A stretch of 64,000 nt of DNA from Bacillota bacterium (GTDB lineage: Bacteria > Bacillota > Clostridia > Oscillospirales > Acutalibacteraceae): the NCBI GenBank assembly GCA_023391275.1, contig JAEWBE010000009.1:1-64000 (forward strand), read 5' to 3'. Every line of letters starts with the position of its first letter. Positions within the stretch are counted from its first letter, which is position 1. Under the pieces are notes generated by a model. The model had not been told where the DNA came from and did no database searches. It saw only the letters and a program-made list of their open reading frames with translations. Position numbers and translations under genes: made by a program. Below are positions 24,860 through 33,156 of this stretch, in pieces.

Positions 24860-25606
24860 ATGTCAGGCCATTCAAAATGGAATAATATTAAACGGAAGAA
24901 AGAAAAAACAGACGGAGCAAAAGCGAAAGTTTTTACGAAAATCGGCCGTGAACTTGCCGTGGCGGTAAAAGAAGGCGGCGGTCCGGACCCGAACACGAAC
25001 TCAAAATTAAAAGATTGTATCGCCAAAGCGAAGGCGGCAAATGTACCAAACGATAATATAGAGCGTATTATTAAGAAGGCAGCCGGTGACGGCGACGATA
25101 CAAAATATGAAAACATTACTTACGAAGGCTACGGTCCCAACGGTGTTGCAGTAATTGTCGAGACCCTGACGGACAACCGCAACCGCACCGCAGGTGATAT
25201 CCGCCATTATTTTGACAAATTCGGCGGGAATCTTGGCACCAGCGGCTGTGTGTCCTTTCTTTTCGCTCAAAAGGGCGTTATCGTGATTGAAAAGGAAGGG
25301 TATGAAGAGGATAAAGTAATGGAGGACTGCCTTGAAGCGGGCGCTTCGGACTTTCAGGCCGACGAAGACGTGTTTGAAATTTCTACTGAACCGGATGATT
25401 TCAGCGGCGTGCTGGAGGATCTGGAAAAGAAGGGTTATGAATTCGTTTCGGCAGAAGTCGAAATGGTGCCGAATACCTACACTGCCCTGACCGCCCCGGA
25501 AGCCGTTACCAAGATGCAGCGCCTGCTTGACGCCCTCGATGATAATGACGACGTGCAAAATGTTTGGAACAATTGGGATAATCCGGATTCGGATGACGAA
25601 GAATAA
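24860..25606 (+). CDS. yebC: YebC/PmpR-family protein
   Basis: 248 aa, full length. N-terminal signature SGHSKWNNIKRKKEKTDGAKAKVFTKIGREL; three-domain YebC fold with the acidic groove. Described as a DNA-binding transcriptional regulator in some bacteria, and family members are linked to translation of proline-rich stretches. Which role applies here cannot be told from the sequence. GGAGG (24847-24851) precedes ATG 24860. The PASTA protein gene begins 42 bases after it. Confidence 0.93.
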   Translation: MSGHSKWNNIKRKKEKTDGAKAKVFTKIGRELAVAVKEGGGPDPNTNSKLKDCIAKAKAANVPNDNIERIIKKAAGDGDDTKYENITYEGYGPNGVAVIVETLTDNRNRTAGDIRHYFDKFGGNLGTSGCVSFLFAQKGVIVIEKEGYEEDKVMEDCLEAGASDFQADEDVFEISTEPDDFSGVLEDLEKKGYEFVSAEVEMVPNTYTALTAPEAVTKMQRLLDALDDNDDVQNVWNNWDNPDSDDEE

Positions 25607-25648
25607 TAGCAGGTTTTTCCATATTGTACAAAACATGGAGGAAACAAC

Positions 25649-27385
25649 ATGACAGGCTCTGACAATTTATGTATGAACTGTATGTCCGATACAGCTGGCA
25701 AAGCCGAATGCCCGAACTGCGGGTTTCATTCTGCCGAGCCTCAGATGAGCCATGCGCTTTCATACAGGACGAAACTGCAGCAGCGGTATCTTGTCGGGCG
25801 CGCAAAGCAGAGCAATGGGGAAGGCATTACTTATATCGGCTATGATACGGTTCTGAATATCCCGATTGAGCTGCGCGAATTCTTTCCGCAGACCCTGTGC
25901 GAAAGAATCGGAACCGGCGCGGATATTCGCGTTATCGGCGGCAGCGAACTTATTTTTGACGAATGCCTGGCAAACTTTTTGAATTATTCCAGGGAAATCG
26001 CCCATATGCGGGAACTTTCCGCGATTGTTCAAATCTATGATATCTTTGAAGAAAACCACACGGCATATACGGTTTCCGAATGGAACGAGAGCATCACCTT
26101 GCGTTACTTTGTGGAGCGCAGCGGCGGGAGCCTCAGCTGGAATGCCGCGCGGCAGCTTTTTATGCCCGTTCTCTCCGCTTTAAGCGCGATTCATGCAGCC
26201 GGAATCCGGCACCTCGGCATTTCACCGGATACCCTGCATATTATGAAGGACGGCAGAATGAAGCTTGGCGGGTTCTGCATCGGCGCCGTACGCCGGATGG
26301 ATACCGACCTGCCGCCGGATCTGGTGGCGGGCTGTGCCGCTATTGAGCAATATGTAATGGATTATACGCTCAATGAGGCTACGGATGTTTATGGCTTTTC
26401 CGCCTCGCTGTTTTTTACACTAACGGGTACGATGCCGCAGGAAGCATTAAAGCGCCGCACTGATTCGCGGCTTTTAATTCCGACAAGCATCATGCGCAGC
26501 CTGCCGCCCCATGTCGTGTCGGCAATGGCCAATTCGCTTCAGGTTTCGCCGGACCGGCGAACTCCCACGTTTGAACGGCTGCGCGCCGAGCTTTCCGCTG
26601 CGCCTACTGTAACGGCAACTCTTGAACAAACGCAGCGGCTGGAGCAGATTTCACCTAAATATGCGCCTGAGCCGAAAGAACGCGCACAAAAAAAAGGAGT
26701 GCCGAATTTTGTTTGGGTTATCCTTTCCTGTGTGCTTGCTTTGATTGTATTTACCGTGGTTGGAATTATCTGGATTTCAAATACAGACAATCTTGGGGCG
26801 GCGACACTTGCGTCGGAAGCGTCGCAGATTGATTCCGCCGTCAGCTGCGGGGCGGACAGTATGCTGGAGTCTGCCGAATCTTCCGACCCCAATATGATTG
26901 ACGCACCGAATCTGATTGGCCAGAATTTTGAAGATTTAAGAAGCGCGGTTTCCTCAACCGCGTCTGAAAATCAGGATTATCAAGTGCTGCTTTCCACCAA
27001 ACAGTTCAGCGATACCATTGCGGAAGGCTGTATCATTTCACAGTCTCCGGTGCCCGGTACCAAAATGGCCAAAGGAACGGAAATTGTTGTTGTCGTGAGT
27101 GAAGGCGCCGCCGTACGCACACTTCCGCCGATTGAGGGAAAGACCCTTGCGGAAGCTTCCGAAGCGGTTACTTCTGCCGGATTCATTCCGACCAAAACCG
27201 AACAATACAGCAGCACGGTTGCTGAGGGGACGGCAATTGGTTACGAGAAGGTAAAAGCAGGCAGTCAGATGGCCTATGGGTCTCAGGTGGTTATCATAAT
27301 CAGCAAAGGACCTGAACAGGCAAGTTCCTCCGATTCCGCCTCATCGAATACTGCGTCTTCGAAATCTGCGGTCACAAGCCAGTGA
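25649..27385 (+). CDS. Membrane PASTA protein with zinc ribbon and degenerate kinase domain
   Basis: 578 aa. Residues 6-24 are a zinc-ribbon-like CMNC...CPNC. Residues about 45-320 follow the bacterial Ser/Thr kinase fold (YLVGRAKQSNGEGITYIGYD), but the key residues are lost: the VAIK lysine position reads IELREFFP (Arg), the HRD motif reads HLGISPDTL, and DFG reads LGGFCIG. It is therefore a predicted pseudokinase. A basic stretch (PKERAQKKG) leads into one membrane helix at about 352-375 (VWVILSCVLALIVFTVVGIIWI). Two extracellular PASTA domains follow (about 415-480 and 485-555), then a Ser-rich tail. PASTA domains bind muropeptides or lipid II in related kinases. A strong terminator follows. 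Function as a cell-wall sensor or scaffold is inferred. Confidence 0.85.
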   Translation: MTGSDNLCMNCMSDTAGKAECPNCGFHSAEPQMSHALSYRTKLQQRYLVGRAKQSNGEGITYIGYDTVLNIPIELREFFPQTLCERIGTGADIRVIGGSELIFDECLANFLNYSREIAHMRELSAIVQIYDIFEENHTAYTVSEWNESITLRYFVERSGGSLSWNAARQLFMPVLSALSAIHAAGIRHLGISPDTLHIMKDGRMKLGGFCIGAVRRMDTDLPPDLVAGCAAIEQYVMDYTLNEATDVYGFSASLFFTLTGTMPQEALKRRTDSRLLIPTSIMRSLPPHVVSAMANSLQVSPDRRTPTFERLRAELSAAPTVTATLEQTQRLEQISPKYAPEPKERAQKKGVPNFVWVILSCVLALIVFTVVGIIWISNTDNLGAATLASEASQIDSAVSCGADSMLESAESSDPNMIDAPNLIGQNFEDLRSAVSSTASENQDYQVLLSTKQFSDTIAEGCIISQSPVPGTKMAKGTEIVVVVSEGAAVRTLPPIEGKTLAEASEAVTSAGFIPTKTEQYSSTVAEGTAIGYEKVKAGSQMAYGSQVVIIISKGPEQASSSDSASSNTASSKSAVTSQ

Positions 27386-27400
27386 TGTTATCATAAATCA

Positions 27401-27437
27401 AAAACGGCTCAGAACAAATCTGTTCTGAGCCGTTTTT
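27401..27437 (+). terminator. Terminator after the PASTA protein gene
   Basis: AAAACGGCTCAGAACA, loop AATC, TGTTCTGAGCCGTTTTT: 16-bp perfect stem with T-run. 27438-27631 is AT-rich with a TATAAT at 27557-27562 but no clear -35 box. Confidence 0.93.
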
Positions 27438-27631
27438 CAGCTTGCCAAACCGACAGGAAACAAGGCGAGAACCGTTAATTTTACAAGTTTCTACCTTTTC
27501 TATTTAATTTATATAAAATATTACAAAAAATACTAGAAAAAAAAAGAAATATAGATTATAATAGTGGTGAACTATGATAAATTGAAATAATAAATTTTAT
27601 TAAGAATAAATATTTTTGTGGAGGTATCACG

Positions 27632-28366
27632 ATGGAAGCGGTTGAAAAAAATGACACCAGCAGATTTATCAATATTTTAAATAGGATCTGGAATGGCCCC
27701 AACATTGAACAGGAGCCTGTTCGCAGCACCAATGTTTCAGCTTTTAAAATTGAGGTAAAGACCGAAGAACCCGAACAGCCCGAGGCTGTCACACCTGAGT
27801 TCACGGAGCAGAGCAAGCCTGATATCTATCCGATCAGACCTGATTTTCAACCGCAAAAGCCACATGAGTTTTCCTCTGAGCAGGATCATGGACTGGCCAA
27901 GCAAATCACGCTAATTTCCAAAGGCACGACCATTGTGGGCGATTTAAAATCTGATGGCGATCTCGAAATTTACGGTACTGTGAAGGGCGGCGTCAGCACG
28001 ACCGGTAATATCAAAATAGGGGGAAAGCAGTCAGGTGATGTTGCGGGTGCGAATATCACTCTCGTGTCCTGTACTGTGCGCGGCAATATTACTGCGACCG
28101 AGGATGTTAATATAGACAGCGATTCTGTTATTATCGGTGATATAAAAACCAAAAACCTGATTATTAACGGTAAGCTTCAAGGCAATATCCAGGCGAAAAA
28201 CAGTATTAGCTGCCAGGGCAATGCAATTGTCATCGGCGATCTGATGGGAGCCACCGTGACGGTGAGCGACGGGGCAAAGCTGCAGGGTAAGATGCAGATT
28301 TTTAACGGGCAGATGGGTGACATTAAGATTCAGGACGATTTGAGAAACCTGTCAACATCTGATTAA
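27632..28366 (+). CDS. Bactofilin-family polymer-forming protein
   Basis: 244 aa. After about 90 unstructured residues rich in Glu and Pro, residues about 95-225 form the bactofilin beta-helix: TLISKGTTIVGDLKSDGDLEIYGTVKGGV, then repeated turns ending in GD or GN (GNIKIGG, GDIKTKNLIINGKLQGNIQAKNSI, VIGDLMGATV). Bactofilins polymerise without nucleotides and act as cytoskeletal scaffolds for cell-wall or motility machinery. Neighbouring the PASTA protein fits a cell-envelope role. GGAGG precedes ATG 27632. Confidence 0.88.
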   Translation: MEAVEKNDTSRFINILNRIWNGPNIEQEPVRSTNVSAFKIEVKTEEPEQPEAVTPEFTEQSKPDIYPIRPDFQPQKPHEFSSEQDHGLAKQITLISKGTTIVGDLKSDGDLEIYGTVKGGVSTTGNIKIGGKQSGDVAGANITLVSCTVRGNITATEDVNIDSDSVIIGDIKTKNLIINGKLQGNIQAKNSISCQGNAIVIGDLMGATVTVSDGAKLQGKMQIFNGQMGDIKIQDDLRNLSTSD

Positions 28367-28407
28367 GTTTTATCAAATATAAAAATTGGCGGCAGAAACA
28401 TGTAAAT

Positions 28408-28461
28408 AACCCTTTTAGTCGTGTCGGCATACTATGCTGGCTAACTAAAAGGGTGTTTTTG
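28408..28461 (+). terminator. Terminator after bactofilin gene
   Basis: AACCCTTTTAGT (28408-28419) pairs with ACTAAAAGGGT (28444-28454), with a small internal GCATACTATGC hairpin, then GTTTTTG. Confidence 0.8.
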
Positions 28462-28546
28462 TTTTCTGAGTCGATACGGTTCTTATTTGTCAAAATCATC
28501 TGACTGTGCGTATTCATTTCCGCTGTTGTTGCCAATGCTCATTGTA

Positions 28547-28568
28547 AAATCGCCTTTTATGGGCGATA
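28547..28568 (-). terminator. Possible terminator of the amidohydrolase gene
   Basis: On the minus strand ATCGCC, seven-base loop, GGCGAT, then TTTTAC. The stem is short, so this is uncertain. Nothing else is seen in 28462-28646. Confidence 0.35.
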
Positions 28569-28646
28569 ATAAAAATCCGATTACAATAATCCTGTTCCGG
28601 GTGAAAACGATAAAAAATTGACTTGGCACGGCGCACTTTGAGTGAA

Positions 28647-29438
28647 TCAGCACTTCCTCAGCAACTCCGCCGCGTTGCGCCAATAGATGTTTTCTTTTTC
28701 AGCGCTGCTCAGACCCGTTCTTTCAATATACTCGAATTCATCGCAGGAACGGCTCCATGGGCAGTCGCTTGCAAACAGAATACGCTCGGAGCCATGACGG
28801 TTTACAATACGCTCAAATTGTTCCGGCGGGCACATAGGCGCGGCCATCGCGGTGTCAAAGAAAATATTTTTTCCGGCAAGCAGCTCCTCCGATTCTTTAA
28901 ACATCGCCATGCCGCCCAGATGCGCGGCGATGATTTTCATCCGAGGAAACAGTGCGGCCACTTTCGCGACGGCGGCGGGTGAGGCATGCAGAAATTTTGG
29001 GGAAGACGGATCGTGCCCGGTATGAAATACAACGGGCAGCTCAAGCTCAGAAATTGCCTCGTAAATTGGGAACATCCTTGCTTCGTCAATAAAGAAATCC
29101 TGATAATCCGGATGCATTTTTACTCCGCACAGCCCCAGTGACTTGATTCGCTGAAGCTCGTCCACCGCATCCGGTGCGTCCGGATGCACGGAGCCGAAGC
29201 TGTGAATGTGTTCACTCTGAATCGAAGCTGCCCAATTGTTGATCGAGGCCTGCTGTGCCGGCTTTGTGGCAATACTCAGGGCGGCACAGGCGGTGACGCC
29301 CCAGTCGCGCAGCTTCCTGCTCGTTCCGTCCACTGTTCCGTCAGTGTAATACTGGCACCGGCAGATATGGGAAAGCCTCTCCAGTGCCCTTTTGGCAATA
29401 GGATCGGGGAACATGTGCACATGCATATCAATCAACAT
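28647..29438 (-). CDS. Amidohydrolase-family metal-dependent hydrolase (TIM barrel)
   Basis: 263 aa, amidohydrolase_2/TatD-like. Metal-binding motif MHVHMFP near the N-terminus, later VVFHTGHD, IIAAHLGG and the terminal aspartate in ILFASDCPWS. Similar to 2-pyrone-4,6-dicarboxylate hydrolase and aminocarboxymuconate decarboxylase relatives, but substrate is unknown. GGAGG precedes the ATG. It lies downstream of the rpsF-ssb-rpsR terminator with no promoter of its own that I can see. Confidence 0.85.
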   Translation of the reverse strand: MLIDMHVHMFPDPIAKRALERLSHICRCQYYTDGTVDGTSRKLRDWGVTACAALSIATKPAQQASINNWAASIQSEHIHSFGSVHPDAPDAVDELQRIKSLGLCGVKMHPDYQDFFIDEARMFPIYEAISELELPVVFHTGHDPSSPKFLHASPAAVAKVAALFPRMKIIAAHLGGMAMFKESEELLAGKNIFFDTAMAAPMCPPEQFERIVNRHGSERILFASDCPWSRSCDEFEYIERTGLSSAEKENIYWRNAAELLRKC

Positions 29439-29454
29439 ACCGAACCTCCAAAAT

Positions 29455-29486
29455 AAAAAAAGCAGGCGCAGTGTTAATGCGCCCGC
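29455..29486 (-). terminator. Terminator of the rpsF-ssb-rpsR operon
   Basis: Minus strand: GCGGGCGCA, loop TTAACAC, TGCGCCTGC, then TTTTTTT. Confidence 0.88.
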
Positions 29487-29516
29487 TCTGATTGTTCAGT
29501 TGCAAGCAGCAAATAA

Positions 29517-29786
29517 TCAATCGCTGCTGAAGGGAAGCAGTGCAAGGTGACGGGAACGCTTAATCGCGATCGTCAGCTCACGCTGATGATGTGCGCAGGT
29601 GCCTGTTACTCTGCGGGGCAGAATTTTAGCCCTTTCAGAAATAAAACGGCGAAGCTTTGCAACATCCTTATAATCAATTGTGTCAACTCTGTCAACACAA
29701 AAGCTGCAGACTTTTTTACGGGTTTTACGTCCGCCCGGACGGCGGTCCCTGTCTTGTCTGTCATTTCTATCATTTCTATCGGCCAT
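29517..29786 (-). CDS. rpsR: 30S ribosomal protein S18
   Basis: Small-subunit protein that pairs with S6 on 16S rRNA, 89 aa. The body VCSFCVDRVDTIDYKDVAKLRRFISERAKILPRRVTGTC is classic S18 and keeps the cysteines of the zinc-type (C+) paralogue. The first 20 residues are an unusual charged repeat (DRNDRNDRQDRDRR). Confidence 0.97.
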   Translation of the reverse strand: MADRNDRNDRQDRDRRPGGRKTRKKVCSFCVDRVDTIDYKDVAKLRRFISERAKILPRRVTGTCAHHQRELTIAIKRSRHLALLPFSSD

Positions 29787-29832
29787 GACAAAAAGCCTCC
29801 TTTTCTCATCAATAATTCATTTTAAAAAAATC

Positions 29833-30285
29833 TTAGAACGGCAGATCGTCGTCCGAAGGGATTTCCTCAAAATCACCTGTGTCGCCGCTTGCGTAAGCGG
29901 GAACAGGCTGCTCAGGGGTAGCGTCTGTTCTTGAGTGATAGTTGCCCGGCGCCGCGGTACCGTCGCGCTTTGACTCAGCAAAATGAACATTATCTGCAAC
30001 AATTTCGAACGCTTTGCGCTTGTTCCCGTCCTTGTCTGTGTAGGAACGCGTCTGAATGGAACCCTGCACAGCGACCAATTGGCCCTTGCGGAAATATTTG
30101 CACACAAAATCGGCTGTATTACGCCATGCGACAATATCAATAAAGTCTGCCTGACGATCTGCGCCGGATTTCACGTAGGAACGGTCAACCGCAATTGTGA
30201 AACTTGTTACGGAGATGTCGTTTGTGGTGTGTCTAAGCTCAGGGTCGGCAACAAGCCTGCCCATTAAAACAGCGACATTGAGCAT
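29833..30285 (-). CDS. ssb: Single-stranded DNA-binding protein
   Basis: Coats single-stranded DNA in replication and repair, 150 aa. OB fold at residues 1-108 (MLNVAVLMGRLVADPEL, FIDIVAWRNTADFVCKYFRKGQLVAVQGSIQTR), flexible middle, and the acidic protein-interaction tip IPSDDDLPF. It sits between rpsF and rpsR as in most Firmicutes. Confidence 0.97.
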   Translation of the reverse strand: MLNVAVLMGRLVADPELRHTTNDISVTSFTIAVDRSYVKSGADRQADFIDIVAWRNTADFVCKYFRKGQLVAVQGSIQTRSYTDKDGNKRKAFEIVADNVHFAESKRDGTAAPGNYHSRTDATPEQPVPAYASGDTGDFEEIPSDDDLPF

Positions 30286-30290
30286 TCAAA

Positions 30291-30635
30291 TCACTCTTCC
30301 TTCTTAGCTTCCTTCTTAACTTCCTTTTTGACTTCTTTCTTAGGCTCTTTTTTTATGATGAGAGAACGAAGGACACCATCGGTAATTTTGTAAATTCTGT
30401 CGAGTTCCGCAGTGAACTCTGGGGCGCTTGTGAAATTGATCAGGGTATAGTAACCGTCGTCCTGCTTCTTGATTGGGTATGCAAGTCTGCGCTTGCCCCA
30501 CTCATCCACATTGTCGATTGTACCGTTTGCCTCAATCAAATCCTTGAATTTCTGAACCATTGCGGTGATTCCGTCGTCACCCAGCGTTGTGGAAAGGATG
30601 AATACGGTCTCATAGGAATTCTTTACATCTGACAT
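30291..30635 (-). CDS. rpsF: 30S ribosomal protein S6
   Basis: 114 aa; binds S18. Conserved core YETVFILSTTLGDDGITAMVQKFKDLI, WGKRRLAYPIKKQDDGYYTLINF. The start is ATG 30635 with GGAGGTG upstream; GTG 30644 is part of that ribosome binding site. The tail is a repeated KKEVKKEVKKEAKKEE, longer than in Bacillus-type S6. Confidence 0.97.
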   Translation of the reverse strand: MSDVKNSYETVFILSTTLGDDGITAMVQKFKDLIEANGTIDNVDEWGKRRLAYPIKKQDDGYYTLINFTSAPEFTAELDRIYKITDGVLRSLIIKKEPKKEVKKEVKKEAKKEE

Positions 30636-30639
30636 TGTT

Positions 30640-30712
30640 TGCACCTCCTTTTGGACGTTAGGCCCCGAAATAAATCCGGAGCAAGGATAAAAAGCCGAAA
30701 TATCAGCTTAAC
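30640..30712 (-). promoter_or_regulatory. rpsF leader, possible S6:S18 autoregulatory element
   Basis: The leader mRNA between promoter and rpsF contains CTCCGG...TTTCGGGG and could pair CTCC with the GGAGG ribosome binding site. Many bacteria have an S6:S18-binding leader with a CCG box at this place. Identity here is inferred, not proven. Confidence 0.4.
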
Positions 30713-30718
30713 GGATTA

Positions 30719-30747
30719 ATTATATCAGTACCGGCAGTTGAAGTCAA
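30719..30747 (-). promoter_or_regulatory. Sigma-A promoter of rpsF-ssb-rpsR
   Basis: Minus strand: TTGACT (30747-30742), 17-base spacer, TATAAT (30724-30719). It overlaps the space just behind the galU stop. Confidence 0.85.
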
Positions 30748-30755
30748 GAATGAAT

Positions 30756-31640
30756 TTACAGCGTTTGACTGAGTTCCTTCAGGTACGCGCGGAATTCCCC
30801 GCCGATTTCAGGATGATTGAGCGCCACTTCCACCTGCGCCTGCATGATGCCGAACTTATTGCCCATGTCGTAGCGCGTGCCGCTGTAGTCCACCGCGATC
30901 ATTCCCGCGCTGCGTGCCAGCGCGCACATTGCGTCGGTAAGCTGAATTTCGCCGCCTGCACCCGGCTGCGTTTCGTCTAAAATATCAAAAATATCCGGTG
31001 TCAGGATGCAGCGGCCCAGAATGGAGTAAAGCGACATGATTTTGTCCGGGGCCGGCTTTTCAATCATATCGGTACAATTGAAATAATTGTCATGGATATG
31101 CTCCACCTTAAGCGAACTGTATTTGGTAATCGCCTCGGCAGTCACTTTTTTTACGCCCAGAACGCCCTTGCCGAATTCTTCGTAGGCCCTGATAAGCTGC
31201 CCGCAGGCTGGGTCTTCGCCGATAATCACGTCGTCGCCGTAAAGCACGGCAAACGGTTCGTTCCCTACAAAGGAGCGTGCGCAGTTGACCGCATGGCCCA
31301 AGCCGCGGGTTTCCTTCTGGCGTACAAAGTAAATGTTGGCCTTGTGTGCGATATCCACAATTTCTTTGAGAATCTGGTCTTTTTCCGGGCCGCTGCTGGT
31401 CAGCCTTGCCTCCAGCTCGGGCACGCGGTCAAAGTGATCCTCAATCAGGCCCTTTCCGCGGTTGGTAATGATCAGAATATCGGTAATGCCGGATTGCACC
31501 GCTTCTTCCACAATATATTGAATCGCCGGCTTGTCCACAATCGGCAGCATTTCCTTTGGCATCGATTTTGTGGCGGGCAGCACCCTCGTGCCCAGTCCTG
31601 CTGCCGGAATAACGGCTTTCGTAACTTTCAATTTACACAA
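30756..31640 (-). CDS. galU: UTP-glucose-1-phosphate uridylyltransferase
   Basis: Makes UDP-glucose for cell-wall glycans and lipids, 294 aa. Nucleotide-binding motif AAGLGTRVLPATKSMPKEMLP at the N-terminus; further motifs VLYGDDVI, GVKKV and RYDMGNKFGI. It follows the zinc-ribbon membrane protein gene by 13 bases and is probably co-transcribed with it. Confidence 0.96.
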   Translation of the reverse strand: MCKLKVTKAVIPAAGLGTRVLPATKSMPKEMLPIVDKPAIQYIVEEAVQSGITDILIITNRGKGLIEDHFDRVPELEARLTSSGPEKDQILKEIVDIAHKANIYFVRQKETRGLGHAVNCARSFVGNEPFAVLYGDDVIIGEDPACGQLIRAYEEFGKGVLGVKKVTAEAITKYSSLKVEHIHDNYFNCTDMIEKPAPDKIMSLYSILGRCILTPDIFDILDETQPGAGGEIQLTDAMCALARSAGMIAVDYSGTRYDMGNKFGIMQAQVEVALNHPEIGGEFRAYLKELSQTL

Positions 31641-31653
31641 CTCCTAATATACA

Positions 31654-32760
31654 TTATTTTAACGGTAAGTACATGATAATCATGTAACAGATCAAAAGGC
31701 AGACGGCCAGAGCGGTGTTTACGCCACCCTGCTCCTGGAACTGGATGGCTGCTTCAGCCGGATGCTGTGTTTGCTCGCGGATGCGGGAAACCTTCTTCAC
31801 GCAGTGCTTCAAATACCATTTGTTGCCGTTGAAACCGACTACAAGCATGATAATAAACTGAATAATCAGAATAACCGATGGTACGCTCAGAAGTATGATC
31901 TGCTCCACCGGCTGCTGCACAAGCAGATTGTAAATCTGCATAATCTGTTCATAAGAGGGGGAAATGGTGTCGGCGGTGATTCCTGCCTGCTGCATCAGCG
32001 GCTCCATAAACGGCATGACCCAAAAAACGGATACGTAAGTTGAAATCAAATACAGCGCAGCCATGACGGAGGTTAGAATTGCACCGGTTTTATATTGTTT
32101 GCGGTACAGCATCCATCCGCCGGAAAACAGAAATGCACTGAAGTTGAAACGGTTGCGTCCGAATTTTTTCAGGTTCATAAACGCAGGCAAATAGTATTGG
32201 GTGTTGCCCTGCACCAGCTTTGCAATATCACCCGCCGGAATATCATCAATCGGTTCATTCGGGTTGACTCCGCCCATCGGGTCAAAAAGAAACGGAATGG
32301 GCTGATTCGGGTATCCACCCTGCGGGAAGCCGCCCTGTTGATTCGGGTTGTAAGGCGAACCGTTCTGCGGGAAGCCCTGATTCTGCGGGAAGCCTCCTGC
32401 CGGGGGATAACCTCCATTTTGAGGGAAGCCTCCGTTTTGCGGAAAGCCATGGAAATCCTGCTGGTTTACCGTAAGCGACTGTCCGCAGTGTTCACAAAAC
32501 AAGGCGTTTTCCGAATTCGGACTGCCGCAGCGGGGGCAGTACTTGGAACGTCCTTCCGCATGCCCTTCGGGGCCCTGCTCCGCTTTAGGGGGAGCCCATG
32601 CGCCGGGCGTGCCGTGTTTATCCGCGAAAACACATTTACCAACCTGCGCGTAGCATTCACGATGGTATGGGGCGCCGCAATCCGGGCAAACCACAATATC
32701 GTCTTTATCGGTAAAAGTCTTTCCGCAAACCGGGCATTTTAATCCGGTATATTCAGTCAT
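31654..32760 (-). CDS. Zinc-ribbon membrane protein with DUF2628-like domain
   Basis: 368 aa. The N-terminus has a prokaryotic RING-like zinc site (CPVCGKTF...CPDCGAPYHRECY) and a zinc ribbon (CPRCGSPN...CEHCGQSL). Residues about 100-165 are repeats of GGFPQNGG/GYPP type. The C-terminal half has three or four membrane helices (SAFLFSGGWMLYRKQYKTGAILT, VEQIILLSVPSVILIIQFIIML, ALAVCLLICYMIIMYLP). The function of the family is unknown. First gene of the pair with galU. Confidence 0.82.
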   Translation of the reverse strand: MTEYTGLKCPVCGKTFTDKDDIVVCPDCGAPYHRECYAQVGKCVFADKHGTPGAWAPPKAEQGPEGHAEGRSKYCPRCGSPNSENALFCEHCGQSLTVNQQDFHGFPQNGGFPQNGGYPPAGGFPQNQGFPQNGSPYNPNQQGGFPQGGYPNQPIPFLFDPMGGVNPNEPIDDIPAGDIAKLVQGNTQYYLPAFMNLKKFGRNRFNFSAFLFSGGWMLYRKQYKTGAILTSVMAALYLISTYVSVFWVMPFMEPLMQQAGITADTISPSYEQIMQIYNLLVQQPVEQIILLSVPSVILIIQFIIMLVVGFNGNKWYLKHCVKKVSRIREQTQHPAEAAIQFQEQGGVNTALAVCLLICYMIIMYLPLK

Positions 32761-32802
32761 AGCTTATCCTCCTGTAAGAAATCTTTACACTTATGATACT
32801 CT

Positions 32803-32831
32803 ATTGTATCTAATTTCTAAAAAAACTTCAA
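32803..32831 (-). promoter_or_regulatory. Sigma-A promoter of the zinc-ribbon protein-galU pair
   Basis: Minus strand: TTGAAG (32831-32826), 17-base spacer, TACAAT (32808-32803). Confidence 0.7.
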
Positions 32832-32929
32832 TGTTTTATTCAATAAGTTTTCACCATATTCACAATTCACCGCTTTGGAAAAGCTGTGGTTAAAGGATGG
32901 GCAGGGTACCAGCGGGCGGCAATTTATCC

Positions 32930-32958
32930 TTTACAATATCCTGAAAATAATTTATAAT
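32930..32958 (+). promoter_or_regulatory. Probable prfB promoter
   Basis: TTTACA (32930-32935), 17-base spacer, TATAAT (32953-32958). It would give a leader of about 190 bases. The rest of 32761-33156 holds the divergent promoter; I see no other clear feature. Confidence 0.6.
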
Positions 32959-33156
32959 CAATTCGTTAAGACTAGATATTGCCTGAAAAACCGGAGTTTT
33001 TGCCTGTTTAGGCTCAAACCGTGTTTAGCCGCATCAAAAATGTTCGAAATACGGAAGTTTTCTTTTTATCAGGCGGTCTCAGTATTTGCTGAGGCGTAAA
33101 GCACAGGACGGTTTTGAAATAAGTTCTAAAAAATGATTACTTTAAAGGATGATACT

